61,952 nucleotides of DNA. It comes from Longimicrobiales bacterium. Its GTDB lineage: Bacteria; Gemmatimonadota; Gemmatimonadetes; Longimicrobiales; RSA9. A model generated the notes under the pieces. It ran no database searches. It saw nothing but the letters and a program-made list of their open reading frames with translations, and had not been told where the DNA came from. Location of the stretch: assembly GCA_035461765.1 (NCBI GenBank), contig DATHUY010000108.1, positions 1 through 61,952 of the forward strand. The letters are read 5' to 3'. The number at the start of each line of letters is the position of its first letter. Position 1 is the first letter of the stretch. Made by a program: the position numbers and the translations under genes. Positions 49,788 to 59,446 of the stretch are shown piece after piece.

Positions 49788-52700
49788 GTGACCACGAGTC
49801 CCTCGACCGGCCCGCCCCACGCAGAAGCCGACGCGCTCGCCGTTGTGGGCATTGGCGCGTCCGCCGGCGGGCTCAAGGCGCTCCAGCAGTTCGTGGAGGC
49901 GGTGCCTGCCGACAGCGGGATGGCGTTCGTGGTCATCATGCACCTCGACCCGGAACGCGAGAGTCGGATGAGCGACCTGCTGCAGGACCGTGCGAAAGTG
50001 CCGGTCACGCAGGTCACGGGGCCGATGACGGTGGAGCCGAATCACATCTACATGATCCCGCCCGGTCAGGATCTGACCATGCGCGGCACCGGCCTGCAGC
50101 TGCAGAACCGGGGCGAGCGTGCCGATCACGCGCCCGTTGACCTCTTCTTCCGCACGCTGGCGGAAGCCTGCGGACCCGACGCCGTGGGCGTAATCCTGTC
50201 GGGCACGGGCTCGGATGGCAGTGCCGGCATACGCTACATCCGGGAAGGCGGCGGCATCACGGCCGCGCAGCTGCCGGAGGAAGCGGCATACGACGGGATG
50301 CCGGGCAGTGCGATCGCTACGGGCCTGATCGACCTGGTCCTCCCGTCGGCGCAGATCGCGGAAGAGTTGATCCGTATTCGCCAGGCGCCACAAGAATCGG
50401 GGCCCGGAACAGCAGTGCCCGCGATCGCGGAGACGGAGCTGGCCGGAGTCTTCGATGTACTGCGGAGCCGTACGGGTCACGACTTCAGCATGTACCGTCG
50501 GTCGACGGTGCTGCGCCGGCTGGAGCGGCGGCTGCGATTCAACAACGTGAGCACACTGGAGCAGTACCTGCCGCTGCTGACGGAAAGCGCGGCTGAATCG
50601 CAGGCGCTTCTGCGCGACCTGCTCATCTCCGTGAGCGCATTCTTCCGTGACCCGGACGCGTTCCAAGCGCTGACCGCGCTTGTGCCGACGCTGTTCGAGG
50701 GGAAGGGCGCCGGGGACGCGGTGCGCGTCTGGGTGGTCGGGTGTGCGACGGGGGAGGAGGTGTACTCCATCGCGATCGTGCTGGCGGAGCACGCTGCGAC
50801 GCTCGCGGACCCACCGCGGCTGCAGCTGTTCGCCACGGACATCGACGAGCGCGGGTATGCCTTCGCACGTTCGGGGCTGTACTCGACGGCAGCAGTGACG
50901 GGTGTGGATCCGGCCCTGCTGGAGAAGTATTTCACGCGCGAGGCGAGCGGATTCCGCATCGCCAAATCGCTGCGCGAGCTCGTGCTTTTCGCCGGTCACA
51001 ACGTGTTGCACGATCCGCCGTTCTCCCGCATGGACCTGATCAGCTGCAGAAACTTCTTCATCTATCTGCAGCCGGAGGCGCAGGAGCGCGTACTCGAGAC
51101 GTTCCACTTTGCAACGAATCCTGACGGCGTGCTCTTCTTGGGCGCATCGGAATCGGCGGGCGACAGCGGCCTGTTCGCCCCAGTTGCGGATGGCAGACAG
51201 CGATTGTTCCGCCGGAACGCCGCGCCGCACCGTCCCCTGCCACGGCTTTCGGCTGCGGACCCTCAGCCGGGCACGGCGGGGACGGCACCGGTCACCGATA
51301 CATCCGACCAGGCGCGCGCGCGGTTCTCCTACGGATCGCTGCACGTGCGCATGCTGGAGCAGTACGCTCCCGCCAGCATCATCGTGGACCAGCATCTCGA
51401 CGCGGTGCATCTGTCGGCGGGCGCCGGCCGGTTCCTTCGTCCGGGTGGCGGCGAGCCGACGCACAACGTGCTGCTGATGGCGTCGGGCAAGCTGCGCACG
51501 GTGCTGCGTACCGCGCTGTATCACGCATTCCACGGCGGCGCCGCCACGACGAGGCAGGTGCGTACGGACGTGGACGGCGAGCCCTGCGACGTGCGAGTCC
51601 AGGTGCGGCCCGGCAATGGAGGCGGCGGTGCGGATCGTTTCGCACTGATCGTTTTCGAAACGACAAGGCAGGATGCCTCGGCACTCATGCAGCACGACGA
51701 CGGCCCGTCACACGCCGAGGCGGATCTGGAGGAGGAGCTGCGCCAGACCCGTGACCTGCTGGAATCAACCAGCGCGGCGCATGACCGCACGGTAGCCGAG
51801 CTGCAGACGATGAATGAGGAGCTCCAGTCGATCAACGAGGAACAGGGGGCCGCGACCGAAGAGCTGGAGACCGGGCGTGAGGAGATCCAGTCGATCAACG
51901 AGGAGCTGACGACGATCAACCAGGAGCACCAGAGTACGATCGAGGAGCTCAAACGCACGAACGAGGATCTCCAGAACCTCATCGAGTCCACGGAGATCGG
52001 CACCTTATTTCTCGACCGCGAGATGCGCATCCGACGCTACACCCCGGCGGCGAGCGCCCTCTTCAACTTCGTCCCGACGGACCAGGGGCGACCGCTCGCC
52101 CACATCACGCATCGACTCAGGTATGACGGCCTGTTGACGGACGTGGGAGACGTGCTTTCGAACCTGGAGCGCATCGAGCGGGAAGTGGAGAGCGACGCGG
52201 GGCACTACTACATCATGCGTATCAGCCCGTACCGATCCTCCGATGGCACGAACGAGGGAGCGGTGCTCACGTTCTTCGACAACACGGCGCAGCACGCCGT
52301 GCGCGAGGAGCTGCGTGAGGCGACGCATGCCGCGGAGACGGCGAACCTGGCGAAGGGCACGTTTCTGTCCACACTGTCGCACGAGTTCCGCACTCCGCTG
52401 AACGGCATTCTCGGCTACGCCGACCTGCTCCAGTTCGAGGGAAATCTGTCGGATTCGCAGGAGCAGAAGGTCGGGCGGATAAGGGCGGGCGGCTGGCACC
52501 TCGCCGCGATGATCGACGAGATCCTGAGCTTCGCCAAGCTGGACGGCGGTCACTCGGTCGTTGAGGCGGAGCCGATGGACGCGCGCGCGCTCGCGACCGA
52601 CGCTGCATCGCTCATCCAGCCGGCGGCGGCAGTCAAGTCGCTCGCATTCGTCATCGACGTGCCGGACGACGATGTGCCCATGGTCACCGATGCAGGCAAG

Positions 52701-53033
52701 GCCAGACAGATCCTCATCAACCTGTGCGGCAACGCAGTGAAGTACACGGACACCGGTGAAGTGCGGCTGCGCGTGCGTGCAGACGAGACCGGCGTCGGTT
52801 TCGTGGTCAGCGACACCGGTGTCGGCATCGCGGCTGAACATCTCACCCGCATCTTCGATCGCTTCTGGCAGGTGGATGGAGCGTCCACGCGCGCATCGGG
52901 CGGAATGGGGATCGGCCTGGCGGCGGCGCGGGAGTATGCCCAGCTGCTTCGGGGCCGCATCGAGGTTGCGAGCACGCCCGGCGTGGGCACGTCCTTTACG
53001 CTGTGGCTGCCGGCGGAATACGAGCGACGCTGA
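49788..53033 (+). CDS. CheB-CheR-PAS-histidine kinase fusion protein
   Basis: 1081 residues, soluble. Residues about 15-200 form a CheB methylesterase domain, with Ser in VGIGASAGGLKAL, His in VVIMHLDP and Asp in LSGTGSDGSAGIRY. About 220-480 form a CheR methyltransferase with FRDPDAFQAL, the SAM site VVGCATGEEVYSIAI and MDLISCRNFFIYL. A long Glu/Gln coiled coil follows (about 660-730, heptads such as ELQSINEE), then PAS (about 735-850), HisKA with His865 in LSHEFRTPLNGILGY, and HATPase_c (NLCGNAVKYTDTG, DTGVGIAAEH). No receiver domain is present. The GTG start has AAGG 6 nt upstream. The stop overlaps the MlaE start (TGATG), tying this sensor to lipid transport; no chemotaxis genes are nearby, so ordinary receptor methylation is unlikely. 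Confidence 0.92.
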   Translation: MTTSPSTGPPHAEADALAVVGIGASAGGLKALQQFVEAVPADSGMAFVVIMHLDPERESRMSDLLQDRAKVPVTQVTGPMTVEPNHIYMIPPGQDLTMRGTGLQLQNRGERADHAPVDLFFRTLAEACGPDAVGVILSGTGSDGSAGIRYIREGGGITAAQLPEEAAYDGMPGSAIATGLIDLVLPSAQIAEELIRIRQAPQESGPGTAVPAIAETELAGVFDVLRSRTGHDFSMYRRSTVLRRLERRLRFNNVSTLEQYLPLLTESAAESQALLRDLLISVSAFFRDPDAFQALTALVPTLFEGKGAGDAVRVWVVGCATGEEVYSIAIVLAEHAATLADPPRLQLFATDIDERGYAFARSGLYSTAAVTGVDPALLEKYFTREASGFRIAKSLRELVLFAGHNVLHDPPFSRMDLISCRNFFIYLQPEAQERVLETFHFATNPDGVLFLGASESAGDSGLFAPVADGRQRLFRRNAAPHRPLPRLSAADPQPGTAGTAPVTDTSDQARARFSYGSLHVRMLEQYAPASIIVDQHLDAVHLSAGAGRFLRPGGGEPTHNVLLMASGKLRTVLRTALYHAFHGGAATTRQVRTDVDGEPCDVRVQVRPGNGGGGADRFALIVFETTRQDASALMQHDDGPSHAEADLEEELRQTRDLLESTSAAHDRTVAELQTMNEELQSINEEQGAATEELETGREEIQSINEELTTINQEHQSTIEELKRTNEDLQNLIESTEIGTLFLDREMRIRRYTPAASALFNFVPTDQGRPLAHITHRLRYDGLLTDVGDVLSNLERIEREVESDAGHYYIMRISPYRSSDGTNEGAVLTFFDNTAQHAVREELREATHAAETANLAKGTFLSTLSHEFRTPLNGILGYADLLQFEGNLSDSQEQKVGRIRAGGWHLAAMIDEILSFAKLDGGHSVVEAEPMDARALATDAASLIQPAAAVKSLAFVIDVPDDDVPMVTDAGKARQILINLCGNAVKYTDTGEVRLRVRADETGVGFVVSDTGVGIAAEHLTRIFDRFWQVDGASTRASGGMGIGLAAAREYAQLLRGRIEVASTPGVGTSFTLWLPAEYERR

Positions 53034-54178
53034 TGGCCACGCACCCGGTTGCAGATCCGGTCACCGCACCGGCGACCGCCGAGGTACGCGCGGTAAACTC
53101 GAACATTGTTATTGCGCTGTCCGGCGTGTGGCAGCTGGACGCTGGCACGCCGCGATGGGCGGACGTGCTCGATCCCGGATGGGAGCCGGGCGAGATCGGC
53201 TTCGACACGGCCGCGCTCGGTTCGTGGGACAGCAGTCTGCTGATCTTCCTGCTTCAGGTGCGGGACCATTGCGAGACCGACGGCATCCTCTTCAACACCG
53301 CCGGGCTGCCCGACCGCACGATCCGGCTGCTCGAGCTTGCGCGGGTAGTGCCGGACCGTGCCGCCGAGCCGGAGGCCGCGCGCCCGCCGGCTGCGGAACG
53401 CCTCGGCGCGGCCGGCATCGCGGCCTGGGATGCAACGATGACGTCCGTCACGTTCACGGGCGCGGTCACGGACAGCGTGATCCGGCTGCTGCTGCGGCGC
53501 ACCCGTCTTAGGTGGCGCGAGTTCTGGGTCGTGGTGCAATCGAACAGCTCGGGCGCGCTCGGCATTGTCACCCTCATCGCTCTGCTTGTCGGTGTCATCA
53601 TCGCATTCCTCGGTGTTGTCGTGCTGAAGCGGTTCGGCGCCGGCTACTACGTGTCGTATCTCGTCGGCTACGGCATGCTGCGGGAAATGGGCGCGCTCAT
53701 GACGGGCATCATCATGGCGGGCCGGACGGGTGCGGCGTTCGCCGCGGAGCTTGGCAGCATGAAGATCACGGAGGAGATCGACGCGTATACCACGCTGGGG
53801 ATCTCACCCATCGATCATCTCGTGCTGCCGCGCCTGCTCGGCCTGTTCGTGATGATGCCACTGCTCGTGATCTACGCCGACTTCGTCGGTATCGCGGGCG
53901 GAATGATGGTAGCCGTCACGCTGCTGGACCTCACGCCCACACAGTTCATCGGTGGACTGTTGTCGGCGGTGACGCTGTCCGACGCGCTGCTCGGCGTGTT
54001 CAAGGCCACGATCTTCGGTCTCATCATCGGCCTCTCGGGCTGCATGAAAGGCATGCAGACGGGCTCCGACGCCGGTGCGGTCGGCCGCTCTGCGACGAAC
54101 GCCGTCGTCATGGGGATCACACTGATCATCCTCGCCAACGCCGTCGTCGACTGGCTCGCGGCCCTGTTGCAGATATGA
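53033..54178 (+). CDS. mlaE: MlaE-type ABC permease with N-terminal STAS (MlaB-like) domain
   Basis: 381 residues. The first 110 residues resemble a STAS domain (IVIALSGVWQLD, then FDTAALGSWDSSLLIFLLQV), the role played by separate MlaB in E. coli. After a Pro/Ala-rich linker, the permease has membrane helices and the MlaE signature (LVGYGMLREMGALMTGIIMA, GRTGAAFAAELGSMKITEEI, DAYTTLGISPIDHLVLPRLL, TGSDAGAVGRSATNAVVMGI). It forms the inner-membrane core of an MCE-type phospholipid transporter between inner and outer membranes. The start ATG at 53033 overlaps the kinase stop by one base. Its TGA overlaps the MlaF start (ATGA). The STAS-MlaE fusion ensures fixed stoichiometry of the regulator domain. 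Confidence 0.92.
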   Translation: MATHPVADPVTAPATAEVRAVNSNIVIALSGVWQLDAGTPRWADVLDPGWEPGEIGFDTAALGSWDSSLLIFLLQVRDHCETDGILFNTAGLPDRTIRLLELARVVPDRAAEPEAARPPAAERLGAAGIAAWDATMTSVTFTGAVTDSVIRLLLRRTRLRWREFWVVVQSNSSGALGIVTLIALLVGVIIAFLGVVVLKRFGAGYYVSYLVGYGMLREMGALMTGIIMAGRTGAAFAAELGSMKITEEIDAYTTLGISPIDHLVLPRLLGLFVMMPLLVIYADFVGIAGGMMVAVTLLDLTPTQFIGGLLSAVTLSDALLGVFKATIFGLIIGLSGCMKGMQTGSDAGAVGRSATNAVVMGITLIILANAVVDWLAALLQI

Positions 54179-55032
54179 GGCATTCACTGAGTGTTCCGGC
54201 GTCCGCACCCGCCATTCCTGCCAGCGGCCCGACCCGCGACCGGCCGGCCGAGGCGGCGGTGCGCGACGAGACAGGCGGTGGCGCGGCCATCGAGGTTCGC
54301 AACCTCACGATGCGCTACGGATCGCTGCTCATCATGCAGGACCTGAACTTTTCCGTCGCCCGCGGCGAGGTGTTCGTGATCATGGGCGGCAGCGGCAGCG
54401 GCAAGAGCACGCTGCTCAAGCATCTCATCGGTCTGAAGAAGCCTGCGGAGGGTGAGATCCTGTTCGACGGCGTCGATTTCGGCAATGCGGACGAGGCCGT
54501 GCGGAAGGGCATCCTGCGCCGCATGGGCGTGCTGTACCAGAACGGGGCGCTGTGGAGCGGGCTGACGCTCGCGGAGAACGTTGCGCTGCCGCTGGCCGAA
54601 TTCACGACGCTGGAACCCGGCGCCATCGAAGAGGTGGTGGGGCTGAAGCTCGCGCTGGTCGGGCTACGCGGGTTCGAAGGCTTCTATCCGTCCGCGATCA
54701 GCGGAGGCATGCGCAAGCGTGCGGCACTCGCACGCGCCATCGCCCTCGACCCGGACGTGCTGTTCTTCGACGAGCCGTCGTCCGGCCTGGATCCCATCAG
54801 TGCCAGCCGGCTCGACGACCTGATTCTGGAGCTCAAGGCGAGCTTCGGCACCACCATCGTCGTCGTGACGCACGATCTCGACAGCATCTTCAGGATTGCG
54901 GATCGCGCGTTGTTCCTGGACATAACCACAAAGACGATGACCGCGCTCGGCAGTCCGGCAGATCTGCGTGACAATCCGCCGAGCGAACAGGTGCACCGTT
55001 TTCTGACCCGCAGCAGTGAAGGCGAGCCATGA
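54175..55032 (+). CDS. mlaF: MlaF-type ABC transporter ATPase
   Basis: 285 residues with about 38 unstructured N-terminal residues, longer than E. coli MlaF. ABC motifs: Walker A IMGGSGSGKSTLLKHLIG, Q-loop MGVLYQNGALWSGLT (the VLYQ-GAL form typical of MCE transporter ATPases), signature ISGGMRKRAALARAIA, Walker B VLFFDEPSSGLDP and the switch His in VVVTHDLDS. It hydrolyses ATP to drive MlaE-dependent lipid movement; direction (anterograde or retrograde) cannot be read from sequence. ATG at 54175 overlaps the MlaE stop, and the stop overlaps the MlaD start as ATGA, so all three are translationally coupled. Confidence 0.94.
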   Translation: MRHSLSVPASAPAIPASGPTRDRPAEAAVRDETGGGAAIEVRNLTMRYGSLLIMQDLNFSVARGEVFVIMGGSGSGKSTLLKHLIGLKKPAEGEILFDGVDFGNADEAVRKGILRRMGVLYQNGALWSGLTLAENVALPLAEFTTLEPGAIEEVVGLKLALVGLRGFEGFYPSAISGGMRKRAALARAIALDPDVLFFDEPSSGLDPISASRLDDLILELKASFGTTIVVVTHDLDSIFRIADRALFLDITTKTMTALGSPADLRDNPPSEQVHRFLTRSSEGEP

Positions 55033-56015
55033 GCATACGCGCGAACCCCAGGGCGATCGGGCTGTTCCTGATCGGCGGCATCGTGCTGGCCGTCGGCGGC
55101 ACCGCCGTACTCGCATCGACGACGTGGTTCGGGAAACGGACCACGTTCATCAGCTTCTTCCAGGAGTCCGTGAACGGCCTCGAGATGGGCGCACCGGTGA
55201 AATTCCAGGGCGTACCGGTCGGGACGGTGACGGGCATCCTCATCCAGATCGACCAGACCGACAAGACGTTTCAGGTTCCTGTGGAGTACGAGATCGACCT
55301 GACGCGCCTCACCACCCAGCTCGGCACGTACGTCAACCTGAGCAATGACACCGTGCTGCAGCAGAACATCGCGGACGGACTGCGAGCCCAGATGCAGATG
55401 GAAAGCATCGTCACCGGTCAGCTCTACATAGAGCTGAGCTACTCCCCGGATGCGGCGCCGCCGGATCTGGAGACCCACGCCACGGCGTGGCCGGAGATCC
55501 CCACGACACCGTCGCTGATGGCGGCGCTCGGCACCGGTGCGGGCAGCCTGGTCGCGGACATGCTGCAGGTGCTCTTCCAGGTCAACCAGATGCTGGCGGA
55601 AGTCGACATGCCCGGGATCAACGCCGCCGTCGTGTCTTCGGCACAGGCCGTGGAGCGGCTGATGAACTCGCCGGAGATCATGGCTGCAGTCGAACAGGTT
55701 CCGATCATGGCCGTGCAGGTGAACCGCACGATGGAAGGACTCGAGGAACTGGCGACGAACGCCAGCGGCGCCATCGACCCATTCCAGCTCCAGGTCGACG
55801 CCGCGTCGGCGGAGCTCATCGCCACGCTGCAGACGCTGCGGAAGACCCTGGAGGAGACGCACGGACTGCTCTCCACGGATTCCGGGGTCGGCTACGGGCT
55901 GCAGGAGGCGCTCGCCAGCTTCACCGAAGCGGCGGACGCGCTTCGCATGCTAACGACATCACTCGAGCAGAACCCGGACATGCTGATTCGCGGCAAGAAG
56001 CCGCCGGAGAACTGA
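55029..56015 (+). CDS. mlaD: MlaD-type MCE domain protein
   Basis: 328 residues. One N-terminal membrane helix (about 9-30, IGLFLIGGIVLAVGGTAVLA) is followed by an MCE domain (about 38-130) with SVNGLEMGAPVKFQGVPVGT, then VTGILIQID and LSNDTVLQQNIADGLRAQM. The remaining 190 residues are mostly helical, with a predicted amphipathic region, and would extend the hexameric ring as a lipid-conducting helical part; E. coli MlaD is much shorter (183 residues), so this resembles longer MCE proteins of the Ttg2C or LetB-like side. It binds phospholipid in the periplasm. The start overlaps MlaF (ATGA). Confidence 0.9.
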   Translation: MSIRANPRAIGLFLIGGIVLAVGGTAVLASTTWFGKRTTFISFFQESVNGLEMGAPVKFQGVPVGTVTGILIQIDQTDKTFQVPVEYEIDLTRLTTQLGTYVNLSNDTVLQQNIADGLRAQMQMESIVTGQLYIELSYSPDAAPPDLETHATAWPEIPTTPSLMAALGTGAGSLVADMLQVLFQVNQMLAEVDMPGINAAVVSSAQAVERLMNSPEIMAAVEQVPIMAVQVNRTMEGLEELATNASGAIDPFQLQVDAASAELIATLQTLRKTLEETHGLLSTDSGVGYGLQEALASFTEAADALRMLTTSLEQNPDMLIRGKKPPEN

Positions 56016-56017
56016 CC

Positions 56018-56737
56018 ATGCGCAGATCAATCCTGTCGATCCTCCCCGTCATCCTCGCCACGGGAGCGTGCTTCAGCCTCGGCCGCGACACGCCGCCGCT
56101 CCAGCAGTACGTGCTGGGGGGTACGCCCGCGGCGGCGGCGGGCGCAATGTCATCGAATCCGGCCGGCGTGACCATCGGCCTGCGCCGGCTGGATCTGACG
56201 CCGTACCTGGCGTCGTCATCGATCGTGGTGCGCCGCGGTGCCAACCAGGTGATCGTGTCGCAGTACCATCGCTGGGGTGAGGACCCGGTCGCGGGAATCA
56301 ACCGCGCGTTCGCCGGATACCTGGCCGCGGCGCAGCCTGTCACAGCCGTGGATGTTGCCCCCTGGCCGGCGCGCTCGCAGCACGACTTCGTGGTACAGCT
56401 CCACGTATTGCGTTTCGAGGGAGTAACGCTGGATGATGCAGCCGCAACGCACGGCGGGGCACACCTGCTGGCGAGCTGGGAGGTGCATCGTCCGCAGGAC
56501 GGCGCTGTACTGGCGCGGGGCGGCACGGACTACCGCGAGGATGGCTGGCTGGTGGGTGACTACGCCGCGCTCGTCACACTGCTGAACCACGGCCTGGACC
56601 GCATGGCGAGCGAAGTTGTGGCATGCCTGAACCGTGTGGGCACACCGTCGGCAGCTCAGTCCACGGTCAGCACTCAGCCGCTGGCTTGTGCCGGCTCCGC
56701 TGAACCTGCCGTATCAGGGACGGCCGTGCGCCAATAA
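56018..56737 (+). CDS. PqiC/YmbA-like ABC transport auxiliary lipoprotein
   Basis: 239 residues with a lipoprotein signal (MRRSILSILPVILATGACFS). The early PPLQQYVLGG segment, the IGLRRLDLTPYLASSSIVVR strand pair and SQYHRWGEDPVAGINRAFAG match the ABC-type transport auxiliary (DUF330, PqiC) family. In MCE systems such lipoproteins sit at the outer membrane and receive the tunnel. The C-terminal 35 residues are low complexity with two Cys. GGAGA lies 7 nt before the ATG at 56018, and the gene starts 2 bp after mlaD, so it is the last gene of the operon. No MlaC-type shuttle gene is present, suggesting a PqiB/LetB-like direct bridge (inference). Confidence 0.85.
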   Translation: MRRSILSILPVILATGACFSLGRDTPPLQQYVLGGTPAAAAGAMSSNPAGVTIGLRRLDLTPYLASSSIVVRRGANQVIVSQYHRWGEDPVAGINRAFAGYLAAAQPVTAVDVAPWPARSQHDFVVQLHVLRFEGVTLDDAAATHGGAHLLASWEVHRPQDGAVLARGGTDYREDGWLVGDYAALVTLLNHGLDRMASEVVACLNRVGTPSAAQSTVSTQPLACAGSAEPAVSGTAVRQ

Positions 56738-56748
56738 GCCCGCAGCGA

Positions 56749-59334
56749 TTACGTCTCGACGGCCGGGACGGGCAACGTCACTGTAAAGACGCTGCCTTCG
56801 CCCGCCGTGCTCTGTGCGGACAGATCGCCTCCCATGGCGCGTGCCAGGTCGCGGCTGATCGCGAGACCGAGACCGGTTCCTTCGGCGGTACGCGTCAGGT
56901 CCGAGCGCACCTGCACAAACGGATCGAAGATCCTGTTCAGCTGATCCGGCGGTATGCCGACACCATTGTCGGCCACGACGATGTTCACCGCGTCGTCTGA
57001 CGCTGAGCATGACAGCTCGATGCGTCCGCCTCGGTCAGTGAATTTCACAGCGTTCGACAGCAGGTTGACCAGGATCTGGCGAACCTTCTCGATGTCGGCG
57101 CGTGCGATGATTTCGGGCGGGCACGGCGTGACCACCAGGTCGAGATCCCGGGCCTGCGCCTGCGGCGCAACGAGTGCCTCCGCAGCCGAGATCACGTCCC
57201 GGACACGCATATCCCCCACCTCGTAGTGTACGGTACCGGTCTCGAGCCTGGCGTAGTTCAGCACTTCGTTGATGAGGCCCAGCAGGTGTCGCTGGCTCGC
57301 CTGCACACGACCGAGGTCTTCGTGCTGTTGCGCGGTCACGGGTCCGCGGATCCCCATGTCGATGAGCTCGATGTAACCGGCAATGGCGTTCAGCGGGGTG
57401 CGCAGCTCGTGACTCATCACCGCCAGGAACTCGCTCTTGGCGCGGTTGGCCCGCTCCGCCTCCGCGCGCGCGGCGTGCTCCGCCTCGAACAGGCGCGCAC
57501 GTTCCATCGCCAGCGCCGCCTGGCTTCCGAGCGCGAGCAGGAATCCGCGATCCTCCTCCGTGAACACCCGCTGACCGTCGAACGCGAAGGAGATTACACC
57601 GACGGCCTCGCCCGCTGCCACGAGCGGCACGAACGCCGCCGACTCGACACCGAGCGCATCCCAGACCGGCGCAATCGGAGGATACCGCGCATCGAGACCG
57701 TCCGGACCATCACGTGTCTCGATCCAGATGGGCGCCCGCTCGAGAAAGCACTCCGTCAGCGGGCTCTGCAGGTCGAACGGCTGGCGCCTGACTCCCGGGA
57801 CCACGGAATCGGGAAACCCGACCGTGCGGAGCAGCAGCATGTGGTCGCTGCCATCCGGGTCCCGTGCGGCCAGCGCGCCGGTGCGGGCGCCCAGCGCACC
57901 TACCATATCGGAGACGACCACGGTCGCGATGTCGTCGACGGTGCTGGCGCCCGCCAGTGCGGCAGTAAGAGCCTGCAGGCGCTCCGCGCGATCCCGCGCT
58001 CGCTCCACCTCCTGCCACGCACGTGCCTGGTCCGTGACGTCCGTGCCCATCACGACGATGTCGGTGCGCGTGCCATCCACCTCCGTCAGCGGGACGTACG
58101 CAACATCCACGATCCGCTCTTCCATCCCCCCATCCGCGTCACGCTTCAGCGAAATCGGCAGCGCGCGCCCGACGAAGGACTCACCCGTCTCGAGCACTCG
58201 GTTCATCACCTCTTCGTAACCCTGCCCGCGTGCCTCCGGTATGGCGTCGAACAGCGGCTTGCCCACCACGTCCCGGCCGCCGATCAGTTCCATGTAGGCA
58301 TCGTTGACGATCTCCAGCACGTGGTTCTCGCCCCGCAGCACCACCATGAACGCAGGCGCCCGCCGGATCACCTCGGCGAGCCGCTCCCGCTCGAGCCTCA
58401 GTGCTTCCAGCAGCCGTTCGCGCTCCTCAGACGCTGAGTGTTTCTCCGCCACATCGCGAAACAGCACCGCGACCCGCCGCTCCTCCGGTCGGCCGGTGCG
58501 GAACGCATACACGTCGTACCATCGCCCCAGCGCACGGGCCCCCTCCTCGAAGCGTATCGGCTCTCCCGTGCGCGCTACGCGGCCGTACCGCTCGAACCAG
58601 TGCTCTTCGTGATCCGGCGCCAGATAGCGCATCCGTTTTCCCACGGCATCGACCAGCCCCGTCTGCTCCACGAACGCCGCGTTCGTTTCGACGAACACAT
58701 AATCGACCGCGCGCCCCACGTCGTCGAAGATGACCTCGATGACGCAAAACCCTTCGTCAATGGAATCGAACAGCGCCTGATAACGCGCATCGCTCTCACG
58801 CAGCGCGACATTTTTCTCGGCCAACTCGCGCCGCAGACCCGCACGGAGTTCGATCTCGCCAAGCGCCCATGCACCCATGTCGGTGAGCTGGGCGATCTCA
58901 CGTTCCGTCCAGTGCCTGGGCTCGAAATCAACGACGCAGAGCGTGGCCAGCGGGGCTGATGAGCGGGGCGAAAGAAGCGGAATGGACAGATAGGCGACGA
59001 TGGCATCCTCGGAATCGACGGTGCTCGCTGCGAATCGGGGGTCCTTGCGGGCATCTTCGACCACCAGCGGCTCGCCCGTCTGGATCGCCGCCTGGCAGTA
59101 CGACCGACTCAGGTCCACCGACCGGCTCCACGTATCGCCGCCGACATGGCTGACCGGCACCTGCCGGTCCGCCGTGATCACGTTCAGCTGCACGACCGGT
59201 ACGCGCAGCAGGTCCGCCGTGAGGCGTGCCACGCGATCCAGCGCCGGGATGGCGCCACCGTCGAGGAGGTCGCTTGCCGCGATCGCGGCAAGGCGGTCAC
59301 GCTGATTCAGCGCATTGTCGTTCGGATCGGGCAC
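56749..59334 (-). CDS. Soluble GAF-PAS-PAS-GAF histidine kinase
   Basis: 861 residues, no membrane helix. A GAF domain lies at the N-terminus (about 15-165; VVQLNVITADRQVPVSHVG, then SRSYCQAAIQTGEPLVVEDA). A PAS-like domain (about 180-300), another PAS (about 315-440, ending VMGTDVTDQARAW) and a second GAF (about 460-610) follow. HisKA has His642 in [18 protein letters not shown]. HATPase_c has NLLSNAVKFTDRGG, DNGVGIPPDQ and GTGLGLAISRDLARAMGG. Its kinase core is strikingly similar to that of the triple-PAS kinase at 11.3-13.4 kb, so they are paralogues. The start is GTG at 59334; no earlier in-frame start was found. It lies 112 bp downstream of the next kinase gene on the same strand. No receiver domain or response regulator gene is adjacent. 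Confidence 0.9.
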   Translation of the reverse strand: MPDPNDNALNQRDRLAAIAASDLLDGGAIPALDRVARLTADLLRVPVVQLNVITADRQVPVSHVGGDTWSRSVDLSRSYCQAAIQTGEPLVVEDARKDPRFAASTVDSEDAIVAYLSIPLLSPRSSAPLATLCVVDFEPRHWTEREIAQLTDMGAWALGEIELRAGLRRELAEKNVALRESDARYQALFDSIDEGFCVIEVIFDDVGRAVDYVFVETNAAFVEQTGLVDAVGKRMRYLAPDHEEHWFERYGRVARTGEPIRFEEGARALGRWYDVYAFRTGRPEERRVAVLFRDVAEKHSASEERERLLEALRLERERLAEVIRRAPAFMVVLRGENHVLEIVNDAYMELIGGRDVVGKPLFDAIPEARGQGYEEVMNRVLETGESFVGRALPISLKRDADGGMEERIVDVAYVPLTEVDGTRTDIVVMGTDVTDQARAWQEVERARDRAERLQALTAALAGASTVDDIATVVVSDMVGALGARTGALAARDPDGSDHMLLLRTVGFPDSVVPGVRRQPFDLQSPLTECFLERAPIWIETRDGPDGLDARYPPIAPVWDALGVESAAFVPLVAAGEAVGVISFAFDGQRVFTEEDRGFLLALGSQAALAMERARLFEAEHAARAEAERANRAKSEFLAVMSHELRTPLNAIAGYIELIDMGIRGPVTAQQHEDLGRVQASQRHLLGLINEVLNYARLETGTVHYEVGDMRVRDVISAAEALVAPQAQARDLDLVVTPCPPEIIARADIEKVRQILVNLLSNAVKFTDRGGRIELSCSASDDAVNIVVADNGVGIPPDQLNRIFDPFVQVRSDLTRTAEGTGLGLAISRDLARAMGGDLSAQSTAGEGSVFTVTLPVPAVET

Positions 59335-59446
59335 GGTCTCATCTGCTGCGTTGGCACGGCTGGAGGCGGAAATCGCCGCCGCACCACCATGCAGGATCGC
59401 TGCCGCAGCGCTTGGGGTGGCGTTACGGAGAGGATCGAGCCTGGAG

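Noticed and set aside
49788-53033. A chemotaxis operon
   Set aside because: CheB and CheR domains are fused to a PAS kinase and no receptor, CheA, CheW or CheY gene is nearby.
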